A stretch of DNA of 64,000 nt from Tsukamurella paurometabola DSM 20162. GTDB taxonomy: Bacteria; Actinomycetota; Actinomycetes; Mycobacteriales; Mycobacteriaceae. Position numbers and translations under genes: made by a program. The stretch is from NCBI RefSeq assembly GCF_000092225.1, contig NC_014158.1, forward strand, positions 2,418,001-2,482,000. The letters are read 5' to 3'. Each line of letters opens with the position of its first letter. Position 1 is the stretch's first letter. A model generated the notes under the pieces. The model did no database searches and was not told the DNA's origin. It saw nothing but the letters and a program-made list of their open reading frames with translations. This document shows positions 20,471 through 29,671 of this stretch, in pieces.

Positions 20471-21958
20471 TTACAGCGCGGCGAAGTACCCCGTGGCCCA
20501 CGCGACGGCACCGACCGCGGAACGGTAGATATCCATGTTCACGTTGTCGATGGTGTCCTTGGCGCTGTGGTAGTTCGGGTCGTAGGTGACTCCGGCGTCA
20601 CCACCCCACTTCTGCGCCTCCTCGGGCGTCTTCTTCCCGTCCGCGCCCGTGTCCACGCCGCCCGACGGGATGCCCTGGGCGATGAACGGCCCGTAGTCCG
20701 ATCGCCCGTCGAAGGCGCTCGACGAGACCGGCACGTTCTTGCCCTGGAAGTACCGCTGGAACACCTGCTCGATCACGCCGGAGCCGTCGGGCCCCACGGT
20801 GCTGCCCTCGAGCTTCGACGAGCCGTCGCCGTCGTAGGCGAACAGGACGCCGTTGGGCGAACCGAGCATGTCGAAGTTGAGGTAGCGGGCGATCTTGGTC
20901 CGCTCGCTCTCGGGCAGGTCCGCGACGTACTTCTCCGAGCCCAGCAGGCCCTCCTCCTCGGCGCCCCAGAAGGCGAAGCGCACCTTGTTCTTGACGTCGG
21001 CGTCGGCGCCGAGCTTCACGGCGGTCTCCAGCACCGCTGCGGAGCCGGTGCCGTTGTCGTTGATACCGGGGCCGTCGGTCACGCTGTCGAGATGCGCCCC
21101 CACCATCTGCACGGCGTCGGCGTTGCCCTTCTTGGTCTCGGCGATCACGTTCCAGGTATCGGCCTTGACGGTCTTGGCGTCGACCGTCAACTGCACCTGT
21201 GCGCCGTCGACCAGGCCCGCCGCGTCGACCTTGGAGACACCAACCACGGGGATGCCGGCACCGTCGTCGAGGCCCAACGTGCCGCCCTTGAAGTCTCCGT
21301 CCTGGTTGTTGATCACGATCAGCGCGGCGGCCCCCTTCGCGAAGACCTTCTTGTACTTCTCTCCGAAGGTGCAGTTGCCGCGCTGCACCACCGCGACCGA
21401 GCCGGGCGTCACCTTGCTGACATCGGCGTCGGCACAGCCCTGGTTGCCGGTGGCCACCACCTTGGCGGTGAGGTCGCCGTCCGTGGCACCCGAGCCACTC
21501 AGCGCGGAGACCTTCAGCGGCGCGTCTCCCAGGCTGGCCTCCTGCTTCGAGACGGTCCACGAGCTGGCCTGGAAGGTCTGTCGCTTGGTGTCGTAGCCGG
21601 CCGCGCGGAGCGCGTTCTCGATGTACTCGACGCTCTGCTGGTAGCCGGGGCTGCCGAGGGCGCGGTTGCCGCCGTTGCGGTTCGCGATGTCCTGGAAGGC
21701 TCGCAGGTGTGCCACGGCACCGTCGAGTTGGGCGGCGTCGGAGAGGCTGCGCGCCTTGGCGGTGGCGGCCGGATCGTCGGCGCCGCCGGGCGGGGCCGGT
21801 CGCTTCGGGGTCTCGGACGCGCTCGACGGTGCTCCCGCGGACGACGACGAGGGTGTCGCCTGATCCGTGGACGAACCGCACGCGGCGAGGCCGACGCCCG
21901 CCACCGCGATCAGCGAGACCATTCGGACTGAGGTCGAGATGTTTAGCCTTTGCACCAT
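20471..21958 (-). CDS. Secreted M28 zinc aminopeptidase, lipoprotein, with PA domain
   Basis: 495 residues from the chosen ATG at 21958 (MVQRLN). The signal peptide ends in the lipobox LAAC with Cys27, so the protein is lipid-anchored. A Ser/Pro-rich linker follows, then a protease-associated domain in the middle and the M28 catalytic domain. GAHLDSVTDGPGINDNGTG holds the first zinc ligands (His, Asp) and FAFWGAEEEGLLGS the catalytic Glu pair. Relatives are secreted aminopeptidases such as the mycobacterial LpqL. Later starts (MVSLIAV at 21925) are possible. It is 45 bp upstream of secA2 on the same strand, so cotranscription is likely. Confidence 0.92.
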   Translation of the reverse strand: MVQRLNISTSVRMVSLIAVAGVGLAACGSSTDQATPSSSSAGAPSSASETPKRPAPPGGADDPAATAKARSLSDAAQLDGAVAHLRAFQDIANRNGGNRALGSPGYQQSVEYIENALRAAGYDTKRQTFQASSWTVSKQEASLGDAPLKVSALSGSGATDGDLTAKVVATGNQGCADADVSKVTPGSVAVVQRGNCTFGEKYKKVFAKGAAALIVINNQDGDFKGGTLGLDDGAGIPVVGVSKVDAAGLVDGAQVQLTVDAKTVKADTWNVIAETKKGNADAVQMVGAHLDSVTDGPGINDNGTGSAAVLETAVKLGADADVKNKVRFAFWGAEEEGLLGSEKYVADLPESERTKIARYLNFDMLGSPNGVLFAYDGDGSSKLEGSTVGPDGSGVIEQVFQRYFQGKNVPVSSSAFDGRSDYGPFIAQGIPSGGVDTGADGKKTPEEAQKWGGDAGVTYDPNYHSAKDTIDNVNMDIYRSAVGAVAWATGYFAAL

Positions 21959-21983
21959 GGCAGCCATTAGATACAACTGAGCC

Positions 21984-22198
21984 ATGATCCGCCCGGCGAA
22001 CACGCACATCGATCAGGTCGAGGTCGAATGGTCGGCACCGGCGGGCACCGTCGATTACGCCACGTACCCGCGTGCCCACCAGCTCGGTTCCGCTGCGGCG
22101 GTGTCGATCGAGGCCACCGCCGACCCGCACTTCGGCGGCGATCCGGCGCTCTGGACCCCGGCGCAGGTGGACGGTTCACGGAGATCGTCACGGCCTGA
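21984..22198 (+). pseudogene. Remnant of an OsmC-family peroxide-reductase gene
   Basis: The plus-strand frame from the ATG at 21984 begins THIDQVEVEWSAPAGTVDYA and reaches DPHFGGDPALWTPAQV at about 22169. This matches the N-terminal strand and the DPAFRGDP...PE(D/E)-type block of OsmC/Ohr-like proteins. The expected LLVASLSQCHM catalytic-cysteine region is missing. Instead, the next frame gives FTEIVTA and a stop at 22198, like the mid-domain FTE-V motif of OsmC normally found some 50-60 residues later. I read this as an internal deletion with a frameshift. It lies 2 bp beyond the stop of the facing molybdoenzyme gene. Confidence 0.6.
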
Positions 22199-22200
22199 GG

Positions 22201-24546
22201 TCAGCTGGCGCTGCGCTCCACGTGCACCTGCACGTTCTTCATCAGCGGCTGGTCGCTCTGGGTGCTGAAGTCGGCGATCCCGATGAGCGCGTTCATCTCG
22301 GGCATGTAGCCCGCGGCACTGCCCCGCGGCAGGTCGTAGCGCAGCGCCCGGAACTTCCGGACCGTCCGCACGCTGCCGTCGCGCGAGGTGGCCGTGATGT
22401 CGACGAAATCGCCCTCGGACAGCCCGCGCTCGGCCATATCCTCCTCGTTGAGGAAGATCAGCTCCCGCAGGTTCTTGATCCCGCGGTAGCGGTCGTTCGC
22501 CGAGTAGATGGTGGTGTTCCACTGGTCGTGACTGCGCATGGTCTGGAGCACCAGCGTCTGTGAGTCGGCGGGGATCACGTTGGGCAGCGGTGCAAGTGAG
22601 AACTCCGCCTTCCCCGAGGGGGTGTGGAACTCACGCTGCCGAGCAGGCTGCGGGATGCGGAATCCGCCGGGCTGCTTGATCAGCTGGTTCATGCCCTCGA
22701 AGCCGGGCAACACCTTCGCCATGACATCGCGGATGCGGTCGTAGTCCTCGACGTACCACGCCCACGGAGTCCGGCTGTCCGGCAGAGTCGCGGCGGCGAT
22801 GCCGGCGATGATCGCAGGCTCGGACCGCAGCTCGGGCGAGGCGGGACGGCGTTTGCCGGTGGAGATGTGCACCATGCTCATGGCGTCTTCGACGGTCTGG
22901 CCCTGTAGTCCCGCGGTTTGCACGTCCTTCTCGGTGCGGCCGAGGCAGGGCAGGATGACGGCCTTACGGCCGTGCACCAGGTGGCTGCGGTTGAGCTTGG
23001 TGGAGACCTGCACGGTGAGCTCGCACTGGCGCAGGCCCGCCGCGGTGTACGCGGTGTCGGGCGCGGCCATGACGAAGTTGCCGCCCATGCCCACGAACAC
23101 CTTGACGGAGCCGTCGTGCATGCCCTCGATAGTGGTCACGGTGTCGAGACCGTGCTTACGGGGCGAGGTGATACCGCAGACCGCGTCGAGCTTGTCGGTC
23201 CACGGCGGCGGGCGGTGGTCGATGCCGCAGGTGCGGTTGCCCTGGACATTGCTGTGGCCGCGCACGGGCGAGGGGCCGGCGCCGGGGCGGCCGATGTTGC
23301 CGCGCAGCAGAAGCAGGTTCATGATCTCGCGGGCCGTGTCGACACCGTGTTCGTGCTGAGTGACGCCCAGGCACCAGGCGATGATGCTGCGACCGGCGTC
23401 GAGGTAGACCTGGCCGACCGCTCGGATCTGTGCTTCCGACAGTCCCGCCTGCTCGGCGAGTTCGGGCCACGGAGTGCCGGTCACAAGCTCGCGATAGGCC
23501 TCGTAGTCGGCGGTGTGATCATTGATGAAGGCACCGTCGATCACCGAGGGATCGGTCTCGGCGGCCTCGAAGACCACCTTGGCCATGCCGCGCATCAGGG
23601 CGAGATCGCCCCCGGGTCGGACCTGCAGGTTCATATCGGAGACGGAGGTCGACTTGAACAGCGCCATGTCGACCATCTCGTGGGGCACGATCGTCTTGGT
23701 GGCGCCGGCTTCGACCAGCGGATTGATGTGCACCACCTGGGCTCCGCGGCGGGTGGCGTCGGCGAGAGCGGTGAGCATGCGGGGTGCGTTCGAAGCGGCG
23801 TTGACGCCCATGACGAACAGGGCGTCGGCCTCCTCCCAGTCATCCAGGTCGCAGGTCCCCTTACCGGTGCCGATCGATGCCTGCAATGCGCGCCCCGAGG
23901 CCTCGTGGCACATGTTCGAGCAGTCCGGAAGATTGTTGGTGCCGTATTCACGCGCCAGCAGCTGATACAGGAACGTCGCCTCGTTGCTGAGCCGCCCGGA
24001 GGTGTAGAAGGCCGCCTCATCGGGGCTGGCGAGGCCGCGCAGCTCCTCCCCCACCAGCGCGAAAGCGGCGTCCCAGGAGATCGGCACGTACTTGTCGGAG
24101 GCGGCGTCGTAGACCATGGGCTCGGTGAGCCGGCCCTGGTCCTCGAGGTCGAAGTCGGTCCAGTCGGCGAGCTCGGTCACGGTGTGGGCGGCGAAGAATT
24201 CGCGCCCCACTCGCTTCGGGGTCATTTCCCAGGTGACGTGCTTGACGCCGTTCTCGCAGAAGTCCAGCGTGAGCTTCTTGTCATCGGGCCACGCGCACCC
24301 GGGGCAGTCGTAGCCGCCCGGGTGGTTCATCACGAACATCGAGTGGGTGCCGCGGATCAACTCGCGCTGCTTGAAAAGGATCGTCCCCACCGACTTCGCG
24401 GCTCCCCAGGAGGCCGCCGCGTGGTGGTACGGACTCGACGACCAGGCACCGTCGGTGATCGGACCGTAGCCCCCCTGCCGGGGAACGTCGGGCATCAGGC
24501 CCGGCACCCGGATGCTCGTCTCCTTGGGGTCGTTGTCGATCGCCAT
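22201..24546 (-). CDS. FdhF/YdeP-family molybdopterin oxidoreductase
   Basis: 781 residues of the bis-molybdopterin guanine dinucleotide family, most like the FdhF/YdeP branch. Near the N-terminus GGYDCPGCAWPDDK has Cys81 and Cys84, with Cys97 in DFCENG. SNMCHEASGRAL and the VMGVNAASNAPRM loop belong to cofactor binding, and the C-terminal MRSHDQWNTTIYSANDRYRG block is the cofactor-capping domain. Members may be cytoplasmic formate dehydrogenase-like or acid-response enzymes; the substrate is not known. The ATG at 24546 has AAGGAG 8 bp before it and is preferred over an upstream frame. fdhD lies upstream in the same direction (41 bp). No electron-transfer subunit is adjacent. Confidence 0.92.
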   Translation of the reverse strand: MAIDNDPKETSIRVPGLMPDVPRQGGYGPITDGAWSSSPYHHAAASWGAAKSVGTILFKQRELIRGTHSMFVMNHPGGYDCPGCAWPDDKKLTLDFCENGVKHVTWEMTPKRVGREFFAAHTVTELADWTDFDLEDQGRLTEPMVYDAASDKYVPISWDAAFALVGEELRGLASPDEAAFYTSGRLSNEATFLYQLLAREYGTNNLPDCSNMCHEASGRALQASIGTGKGTCDLDDWEEADALFVMGVNAASNAPRMLTALADATRRGAQVVHINPLVEAGATKTIVPHEMVDMALFKSTSVSDMNLQVRPGGDLALMRGMAKVVFEAAETDPSVIDGAFINDHTADYEAYRELVTGTPWPELAEQAGLSEAQIRAVGQVYLDAGRSIIAWCLGVTQHEHGVDTAREIMNLLLLRGNIGRPGAGPSPVRGHSNVQGNRTCGIDHRPPPWTDKLDAVCGITSPRKHGLDTVTTIEGMHDGSVKVFVGMGGNFVMAAPDTAYTAAGLRQCELTVQVSTKLNRSHLVHGRKAVILPCLGRTEKDVQTAGLQGQTVEDAMSMVHISTGKRRPASPELRSEPAIIAGIAAATLPDSRTPWAWYVEDYDRIRDVMAKVLPGFEGMNQLIKQPGGFRIPQPARQREFHTPSGKAEFSLAPLPNVIPADSQTLVLQTMRSHDQWNTTIYSANDRYRGIKNLRELIFLNEEDMAERGLSEGDFVDITATSRDGSVRTVRKFRALRYDLPRGSAAGYMPEMNALIGIADFSTQSDQPLMKNVQVHVERSAS

Positions 24547-24587
24547 GTTGTCGGCTCCTTCGTGCTGGGCTGGGGGCGGAAGCGGGT

Positions 24588-25442
24588 TCACCGTGCCGCG
24601 GCCGGGGCATGGACCGCGATGCGTTCGGGGCGGGTGTAGACGTTCATGGTCTCGCCGCGCAGGAAGCCGACCACGGTGAGGCCGGCCCGGTCCGCGAGCT
24701 CGACGGCCAGCGACGACGGCGCGGACACCGCTGCGAGGACCGGGATTCCGGCCATGACGGCCTTCTGGACGAGCTCGAAACTGGCGCGACCGGACACCTG
24801 GAGCACAGTGCCGCGCAGCGGCAGGCGGTCGTTCAGGACGGCCCAGCCGACCACCTTGTCGACGGCGTTGTGCCGGCCTACATCCTCACGCAGGACGAGG
24901 AGTTCGCCGGTTGCGGCGTCGAACAGCGCGGCGGCGTGCAACCCACCGGTCTTGTCGAAGACCGCCTGCCGCGCGCGCAAACGAGCGGGGAAGTCGGCCA
25001 GGTCGGTGGCGTCGATCACCACCTGGTCGCCCGCCACGTCGTAACTGGAGACGGTCTCCACCGCGTCGATGCTGGCCTTACCGCACATGCCACAGGAACT
25101 GGTGGTGTAGAAGTTGCGCGTCACACCGATCGATGGCGCGGCGACGCCGGGCGCGAGAGCCACGTCGAGGACGTTGTACTGGTTGAGTTCTCCCCCGGTG
25201 CCCGGGCCGCCGCAGTGGATCGCCGACGCGAACTGCTCGCCACGACTGATCACCGATTCGGAGACCAGGAAGCCCGCGGCGAGTTCCACGTCGTGACCGG
25301 GAGTGCGCATGCTGACCGCGAGCGGTGAGCCGGCGACACGGATCTCGAGGGGCTCCTCGACCGCGAGCGTGTCCACCCGACGGTCCGCGCCGGAGCCGAC
25401 GACGATCTTCGTCACCGCCCTGCGCGTCGTGATCCGGCCCAT
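24588..25442 (-). CDS. fdhD: Formate dehydrogenase accessory sulfurtransferase FdhD
   Basis: 284 residues of the sulfur carrier that moves sulfur to the molybdenum cofactor of formate dehydrogenases. The sulfur-accepting cysteines are Cys117 and Cys120 in TSSCGMCGK, and the [13 protein letters not shown] block is complete. The start [11 protein letters not shown] at 25442 matches family N-termini; the longer open frame upstream overlaps the divergent moeA region and is rejected. The gene is divergent from moeA with a 132-bp gap, so the two may share a control region. Its place directly upstream of the molybdoenzyme strongly implies that it matures that enzyme. Confidence 0.95.
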   Translation of the reverse strand: MGRITTRRAVTKIVVGSGADRRVDTLAVEEPLEIRVAGSPLAVSMRTPGHDVELAAGFLVSESVISRGEQFASAIHCGGPGTGGELNQYNVLDVALAPGVAAPSIGVTRNFYTTSSCGMCGKASIDAVETVSSYDVAGDQVVIDATDLADFPARLRARQAVFDKTGGLHAAALFDAATGELLVLREDVGRHNAVDKVVGWAVLNDRLPLRGTVLQVSGRASFELVQKAVMAGIPVLAAVSAPSSLAVELADRAGLTVVGFLRGETMNVYTRPERIAVHAPAAAR

Positions 25443-25574
25443 GCCGTCGACGCTACTCCGGCCCGCTGCCGGATTTCGATGCGACGGCCGGGTTGACTCG
25501 CGGATCACATCGCGGCGTCCCGCCCGATACGCTGCCCGCACCACACGTACGAGGGTTTCGGAGGCGAATCGAAG

Positions 25575-26771
25575 GTGATCACGGTCGATCAGCACCGGAA
25601 CCGGATTCTGGCCGCGGCGCTGCCGCTGCCCCCGGTCGACACGGCGCTCGCCGAGGCCGACGGCCTGGTCCTGGCGCAGGACGTGGTGGGCCGCTGGCCG
25701 GTTCCGCTGTTCGACAACTCCGCGATGGATGGGTATGCGGTGCGCGCGGCGGATGCCGCCGTGGGCGCCCGGCTGCGCGTGGTGGCCGATGTGCCCGCAG
25801 GAGGCTCCGCCGATCCGCGGTTCGGTCCCGGCGAGGCGGTGCGAATCATGACGGGAGCGCCGGTGCCCACCGATGCCGATGCGATCGTGCCGCTGGAGGC
25901 GACGGACCTCGGAGTCACCCCGGGCGCAGCCGCACCCGGCGCGATCGTGGTCCGCGCCGCACCGCTCGCCGGGGCGCATGTGCGGCGCCGCGGGGAGGAC
26001 GCACCGGCAGGGGCGGTGACTGTGGCCACGGGCGCCGTGCTGGGCCCGTGGCAGTTGTCCGCGATCGCGTCATCGGGGCACGAGCGCGTCCTCGCGCACC
26101 CGCGCCCGCGGGTCGCGGTGATCGCGACGGGCTCGGAACTGGTGGCACCGTCGGGCGTCCCGGCGCGTGGGCAGATCCCCGATTCGAACTCCTTCCTGCT
26201 GGTGGCCGCGCTTCGTGACGCCGGAGCCGAGGTGGTGACGGTGCGCACGGTCGCCGACGATGCCGCCGCGCTCACCGCGACGCTCGCCGAGGTGCGCGCG
26301 GATGCCGTCGTGCTGACGGGAGGCGCCAGCGTCGGGGCCTTCGACGTGGTGCGCTCCGTGCTGGGTGCGTCGGGTGGCGTGCGGTTCGAGTCGGTAGCCG
26401 TGCAGCCCGGGAAGCCACAGGGTTTCGGGACGGCGCCGGATGGGACGCTGCTGTTCTGTCTGCCCGGGAATCCGGTCGCGGTCGCGGTGTCCTTCGAGAT
26501 GTTCGTCCGGCCCGCGGTGCGCGCACTGGCCGGCCACCGGGAGGTGCAGCGCCCCACCGTGATCCGGCGTGCCGCCGCGGGATGGCACTCTCCCGCCCAG
26601 CGCGATCAGGTGCTGCCCGTGGTGGTCGGCCCGGAAACGGTGCGGCCCGCTCCCGGCGGCAGCGGATCACACCTGGTCGCCTCGCTCGCGTCCGCCAACG
26701 GCCTGGCGCTGGTCCCGGCGGGGGTCGACCGCGTCGCGGAGGGCGATCCGGTCGCGGTGCTGGTGCTGTGA
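25575..26771 (+). CDS. moeA: Molybdopterin molybdenumtransferase MoeA
   Basis: 398 residues (family about 400) with the GTG start at 25575 preceded by GGAGG. The enzyme inserts molybdate into adenylated molybdopterin. [12 protein letters not shown] and [17 protein letters not shown] are the N-terminal domain signatures; [18 protein letters not shown] and [15 protein letters not shown] belong to the MoaB/Mog-like domain. Its stop overlaps the GTG of mobA (GTGA). Together with fdhD and the divergent molybdoenzyme it forms a compact molybdenum-cofactor island. Confidence 0.95.
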   Translation: MITVDQHRNRILAAALPLPPVDTALAEADGLVLAQDVVGRWPVPLFDNSAMDGYAVRAADAAVGARLRVVADVPAGGSADPRFGPGEAVRIMTGAPVPTDADAIVPLEATDLGVTPGAAAPGAIVVRAAPLAGAHVRRRGEDAPAGAVTVATGAVLGPWQLSAIASSGHERVLAHPRPRVAVIATGSELVAPSGVPARGQIPDSNSFLLVAALRDAGAEVVTVRTVADDAAALTATLAEVRADAVVLTGGASVGAFDVVRSVLGASGGVRFESVAVQPGKPQGFGTAPDGTLLFCLPGNPVAVAVSFEMFVRPAVRALAGHREVQRPTVIRRAAAGWHSPAQRDQVLPVVVGPETVRPAPGGSGSHLVASLASANGLALVPAGVDRVAEGDPVAVLVL

Positions 26772-27328
26772 GCGTCGCTCTGGTACTCGGCGGAGGCCGG
26801 GCGAGCCGCCTCGACGGCGCCGACAAGGCGTCGGTGAAGATCGATGGCGTCGCGCTCGTCGACCGCGTCTACGCGGCGCTGCGGGGTCACGCCGTGATCG
26901 CCGTCGGGCCGCCGTCACTGGCCCGGCCGGGCATCACCGTGGTGCGCGAAGCGCCCCCGTTCGGCGGGCCGGTCGCCGCCCTCGCCGCGGGGCTCGCGGT
27001 GACCCCGGAGGGAGGCGACGAGGTGCTGGTGCTGGCGTGCGATCTTCCGCGAGCCGCGGGCATCGTCCAACGATTGTCCGCCGCTTCGTTCCCCGACGCC
27101 ATCGACGCACTCGTGCTCCGCGATGCGGGCGGTCGGATGCAGTGGCTCGCCGGCCGGTACCGCCTGCCCGCCCTGCGGCGGGCGGTGGCGGCGCTACCGC
27201 GGGTCGACGGTGCCGCGATGCGCGCGGTGACCGATCAGCTGCGCCTGGAGGCTGTGGCGGACCACGGTGACGCCGTCGACCTGGACACCTGGGCCGACGT
27301 CGAACGTTTCCGGGCGGACGGCCGCTAG
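26768..27328 (+). CDS. mobA: Molybdenum cofactor guanylyltransferase MobA
   Basis: 186 residues, typical for MobA. It transfers GMP to molybdopterin to make the guanine dinucleotide form that bis-MGD enzymes such as the neighbouring FdhF-like protein need. The nucleotide loop LGGGRASRLDGADKA (usual LAGGxSxRMGxDK) and the ACDLPRA block are seen. The GTG start overlaps the moeA stop. The stop codon shares a CTAG with the stop of the convergent hydrolase gene, so the two genes end on each other. No other molybdopterin genes are in view. Confidence 0.92.
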   Translation: MSVALVLGGGRASRLDGADKASVKIDGVALVDRVYAALRGHAVIAVGPPSLARPGITVVREAPPFGGPVAALAAGLAVTPEGGDEVLVLACDLPRAAGIVQRLSAASFPDAIDALVLRDAGGRMQWLAGRYRLPALRRAVAALPRVDGAAMRAVTDQLRLEAVADHGDAVDLDTWADVERFRADGR

Positions 27329-28161
27329 CGGGTGGCCTCGAGCTGTTCGACGATCATGCCGGTGATCGCTTCGGGTACCTGTTCGGGAGCCCAATGGGTC
27401 ACGTCCTCGAGCATCTCGAAGCGGTAGGGACCGGTACAGAATCGCTGCGTCGCGAAGGCGACCGTGGACCGGAAGGCCGCGTCATCCGTCGGCCAGATGT
27501 ACAGGGTCGGCACCGTGACCGATCCGATCGCCGTCGCCGGCCGACCGGAGCGGTACCAGTTCAGGGCGGCCGTGAGCGCGCCCGGCTCCCGCAATCGCTG
27601 GATGTAGTCGTCGACGGTGCCGCGGGGCACGGCACCGTCGAACATCAGGCGCAGGGCGCGGCCTTCGTCGGCGAGCATCGCGTTCTCGGTGGCGGGAGTC
27701 TCGCGCCACCGGAGCATGTACTGCGAACTGGCGCGCTGCTCCTCGTCGGTACGGAGCGATTCGGCGAGGGCGGCGGGGTGCGGTGTGGAGACCACCGTCA
27801 GCGAACGCAGCCGATCGGGGTGCTCATCAGCGGTCCACCACGCGACGGCACCGCCCCAGTCGTGCCCGACGAGATCGAAAGTAGGCCAGCCGAGCGCATC
27901 GGCGACGGCGATCACATCGCCGACGAGGGCCGTCATCGCGTACTCGGCCGGTCGCTCGGGACGCACGCCCGGCGAGTAGCCGCGCTGGTCGGGTGCCACG
28001 GCGCGGAAGCCGCGGTCGCCGAGCGCCTCCAGCTGATACTCCCACTCGACGGCCGCCTCGGGGAATCCGTGCAGGAACAGAACGGGACGGCCGTCCGTGG
28101 GGCCCGCGGCGAGCGCATCGAACGTGCCCGCGGGGGTCCGGATGCTGAGGTACTCGGTCAC
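27325..28161 (-). CDS. Alpha/beta hydrolase, epoxide hydrolase-like
   Basis: 278 residues. HGFPE (31-35) gives the oxyanion region. GHDWGGA places the nucleophile at Asp101 rather than serine, which points to epoxide hydrolases or haloalkane dehalogenases, and DVTHWAPEQVPE carries the late histidine. These enzymes open epoxides through a covalent ester intermediate. The GTG at 28161 starts the family-like TEYLSIRTP; the longer frame would enter the divergent gene. It is convergent with mobA and divergent from the maleylpyruvate isomerase-like gene (52 bp). Confidence 0.9.
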   Translation of the reverse strand: MTEYLSIRTPAGTFDALAAGPTDGRPVLFLHGFPEAAVEWEYQLEALGDRGFRAVAPDQRGYSPGVRPERPAEYAMTALVGDVIAVADALGWPTFDLVGHDWGGAVAWWTADEHPDRLRSLTVVSTPHPAALAESLRTDEEQRASSQYMLRWRETPATENAMLADEGRALRLMFDGAVPRGTVDDYIQRLREPGALTAALNWYRSGRPATAIGSVTVPTLYIWPTDDAAFRSTVAFATQRFCTGPYRFEMLEDVTHWAPEQVPEAITGMIVEQLEATR

Positions 28162-28213
28162 GACATCGAGGCTAGGCGAGACGTCTGTCACCGGGCCGTG
28201 CGACAGTGTCGCC

Positions 28214-28777
28214 ATGACTGATCTCACCGCACTGGATCCCGCCGCCCGGCACCGCGCCGTCGCCGCCACCTTCGCCGAGGTCTCCCGCTCGATCTCCGAC
28301 TGGGATGCACCGACCCCGGTGCCCGAGTGGCGGGCCCGCGATGTGGTCTCCCACCTGGTGGAGTGGTTGCCGGGGTTCCTGGAGTCGGTCGGCGTGGAAC
28401 TGATCGGCGCGCCGGCGAACGCCGTGGCACCCGCAGAGGCCTTCGGCCTGCTCACCGCGGCGGTGCAGGGGCTGCTGGATGCGCCGGACGCCGACCGGAT
28501 CGTATCCACGCAGATGATGGGAGAGCTGCCGCTCAATCAGCTCGTCGACCGCTTCTACACCGCCGATGTGTTCATGCACACCTGGGATCTGGCCCGCTCC
28601 AACGCAATCACGCCCGATCTCGATGAGACCTTCGCCAGGGGCCTGCACACCGGCCTGGAATCGATGGGTGAGATGCTGCAGCAGTCGGGCCAGTTCGGCG
28701 CGCCGATCGAACCGCCCGCCGATTCCGACGAGGTGGTCTCGCTCATGGCGTTCATCGGCCGCGATCCCGCGTTCTGA
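28214..28777 (+). CDS. TIGR03086/DinB-fold metal-binding protein (mycothiol-dependent isomerase-like)
   Basis: 187 residues of the four-helix DinB/YfiT-like fold common in mycothiol-using actinobacteria. The signature WDAPTPVPEWRARDVVSHLVEW has the first likely metal histidine, and FYTADVFMHTWDLARS the second. Relatives include mycothiol-dependent maleylpyruvate isomerase and S-transferases. The exact reaction is unknown. The ATG at 28214 follows an intergenic gap shared with the divergent hydrolase gene, so joint control is possible. About 200 bp without a recognised gene follow. Confidence 0.82.
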   Translation: MTDLTALDPAARHRAVAATFAEVSRSISDWDAPTPVPEWRARDVVSHLVEWLPGFLESVGVELIGAPANAVAPAEAFGLLTAAVQGLLDAPDADRIVSTQMMGELPLNQLVDRFYTADVFMHTWDLARSNAITPDLDETFARGLHTGLESMGEMLQQSGQFGAPIEPPADSDEVVSLMAFIGRDPAF

Positions 28778-28978
28778 CCCGGCACGGATACGCCTCGCCG
28801 CGCCACGGCCTGCCCGCTCGGCGATCAGTTCCTGCCTCATGGCCTTCGAGGCGTACGGCAGGAGTTGAACATCACATGAAGAAGCACTGCAATCGCAATC
28901 GGAGGACCCGCGAGCCGGGTACTGTCTCCCGCGGCGGGGGAAGACCCTCGCCGCACTCGAGAACAGGGAGGACAGCGC

Positions 28979-29164
28979 ATGTCTTTCGCCGATGACGCGA
29001 AGAACAAGGCCAACGAGCTCAAGGACAAGGCCAAGGAGGCCGGCGCCAAGCTCGGGCAGGACGCTGCGAACGCGCGCGATGCCGCCTCGGAGGCCGCTGA
29101 CAAGGCCAAGAACAGCATTCAGGACGGCGTGAACTCGGCCAAGGACAAGCTGTCCGGTAACTGA
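28979..29164 (+). CDS. Small charged helical protein, CsbD/LEA-like
   Basis: 61 residues made of Lys/Ala/Asp/Glu repeats (NKANELKDKAKEAGAKLG, then AANARDAASEAADKAKN) with no hydrophobic core, as in CsbD-like stress proteins and late-embryogenesis-type proteins. A strong GGGAGG ribosome site lies 7 bp before the ATG. Such proteins are usually stress- or stationary-phase-induced, but no sigma-factor site can be claimed here. A perfect hairpin follows the stop. The role is inferred only from composition. Confidence 0.75.
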   Translation: MSFADDAKNKANELKDKAKEAGAKLGQDAANARDAASEAADKAKNSIQDGVNSAKDKLSGN

Positions 29165-29174
29165 TTCATCCCTA

Positions 29175-29211
29175 CGCTGCGGCCGGATCGTTCGTCGATC
29201 CGGCCGCAGTG
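29175..29211. terminator. Perfect hairpin between two convergent genes
   Basis: CTGCGGCCGGATCG (29177-29190) pairs exactly with 29196-29209 across a TTCGT loop, extended by a G-U and a C-G pair at the base. It lies 10 bp after the stop of the small helical protein and 11 bp before the stop of the convergent reductase gene, so it can terminate both transcripts. Confidence 0.8.
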
Positions 29212-29222
29212 TCGTCTGCGGG

Positions 29223-29663
29223 TCAGCGCGGAGTGCAGATCACCACCGGGATGTCGCGGTCGGTGCGCTTCTGGTACCCGTCGTAGCCGCTGTAGGTCTT
29301 GACGATCTGCGGCCACAGTGCGGCCTTCTCCTCGGGGGTGGCCGGGCGCGCGGTCCAGGGCGTGGTCACATCGTCGACGGTGATCTCGACATCCGGGTTC
29401 GCCGTGAGGTTCTTGTACCAGTCGGGATGATCGGAGTGGCCGCCCTTGGAGGCGACCACCACGACGCGGTCCTTCGAGTACAGCGGCGCAGTGAGCATGG
29501 TGTTGCGGCGCTGGCCCGACGTGCGGCCGATGGTGTGGAGTTCGAGCGTCTGCATGCCGAGGAGGCGCTTCGGGAAACGGCCTCCGGTGAGCGCGAGCAG
29601 GGCGCGGTGCCCGTTCTCAAGGCCCCAGGCCCCGATCTCCGCCACCGTGTCTGAGAGAGTCAT
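29223..29663 (-). CDS. Deazaflavin (F420)-dependent nitroreductase family protein
   Basis: 146 residues of the DDN-like split-barrel family. The blocks LELHTIGRTSGQRRNTMLTA and GGHSDHPDWYKNLTANPDVE are typical. Members use F420H2 to reduce quinones or nitro compounds and are abundant in mycolic-acid bacteria. The ATG at 29663 (MTLSDTV) is the likely start, with ATG at 29678 an alternative. The stop of the upstream quinone-reductase-like gene is 8 bp before it on the same strand, so the two redox genes are one operon. Confidence 0.9.
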   Translation of the reverse strand: MTLSDTVAEIGAWGLENGHRALLALTGGRFPKRLLGMQTLELHTIGRTSGQRRNTMLTAPLYSKDRVVVVASKGGHSDHPDWYKNLTANPDVEITVDDVTTPWTARPATPEEKAALWPQIVKTYSGYDGYQKRTDRDIPVVICTPR

Positions 29664-29671
29664 GGGCCCCA

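Noticed and set aside
28876-28995. A 39-codon Arg-rich frame (MKKHCNRNRRT...) with AGGAG 11 bp before its ATG, ending inside the CsbD-like gene.
   Set aside because: Spacing is long, composition is not gene-like and it covers the ribosome site of the next gene; not enough to call it.
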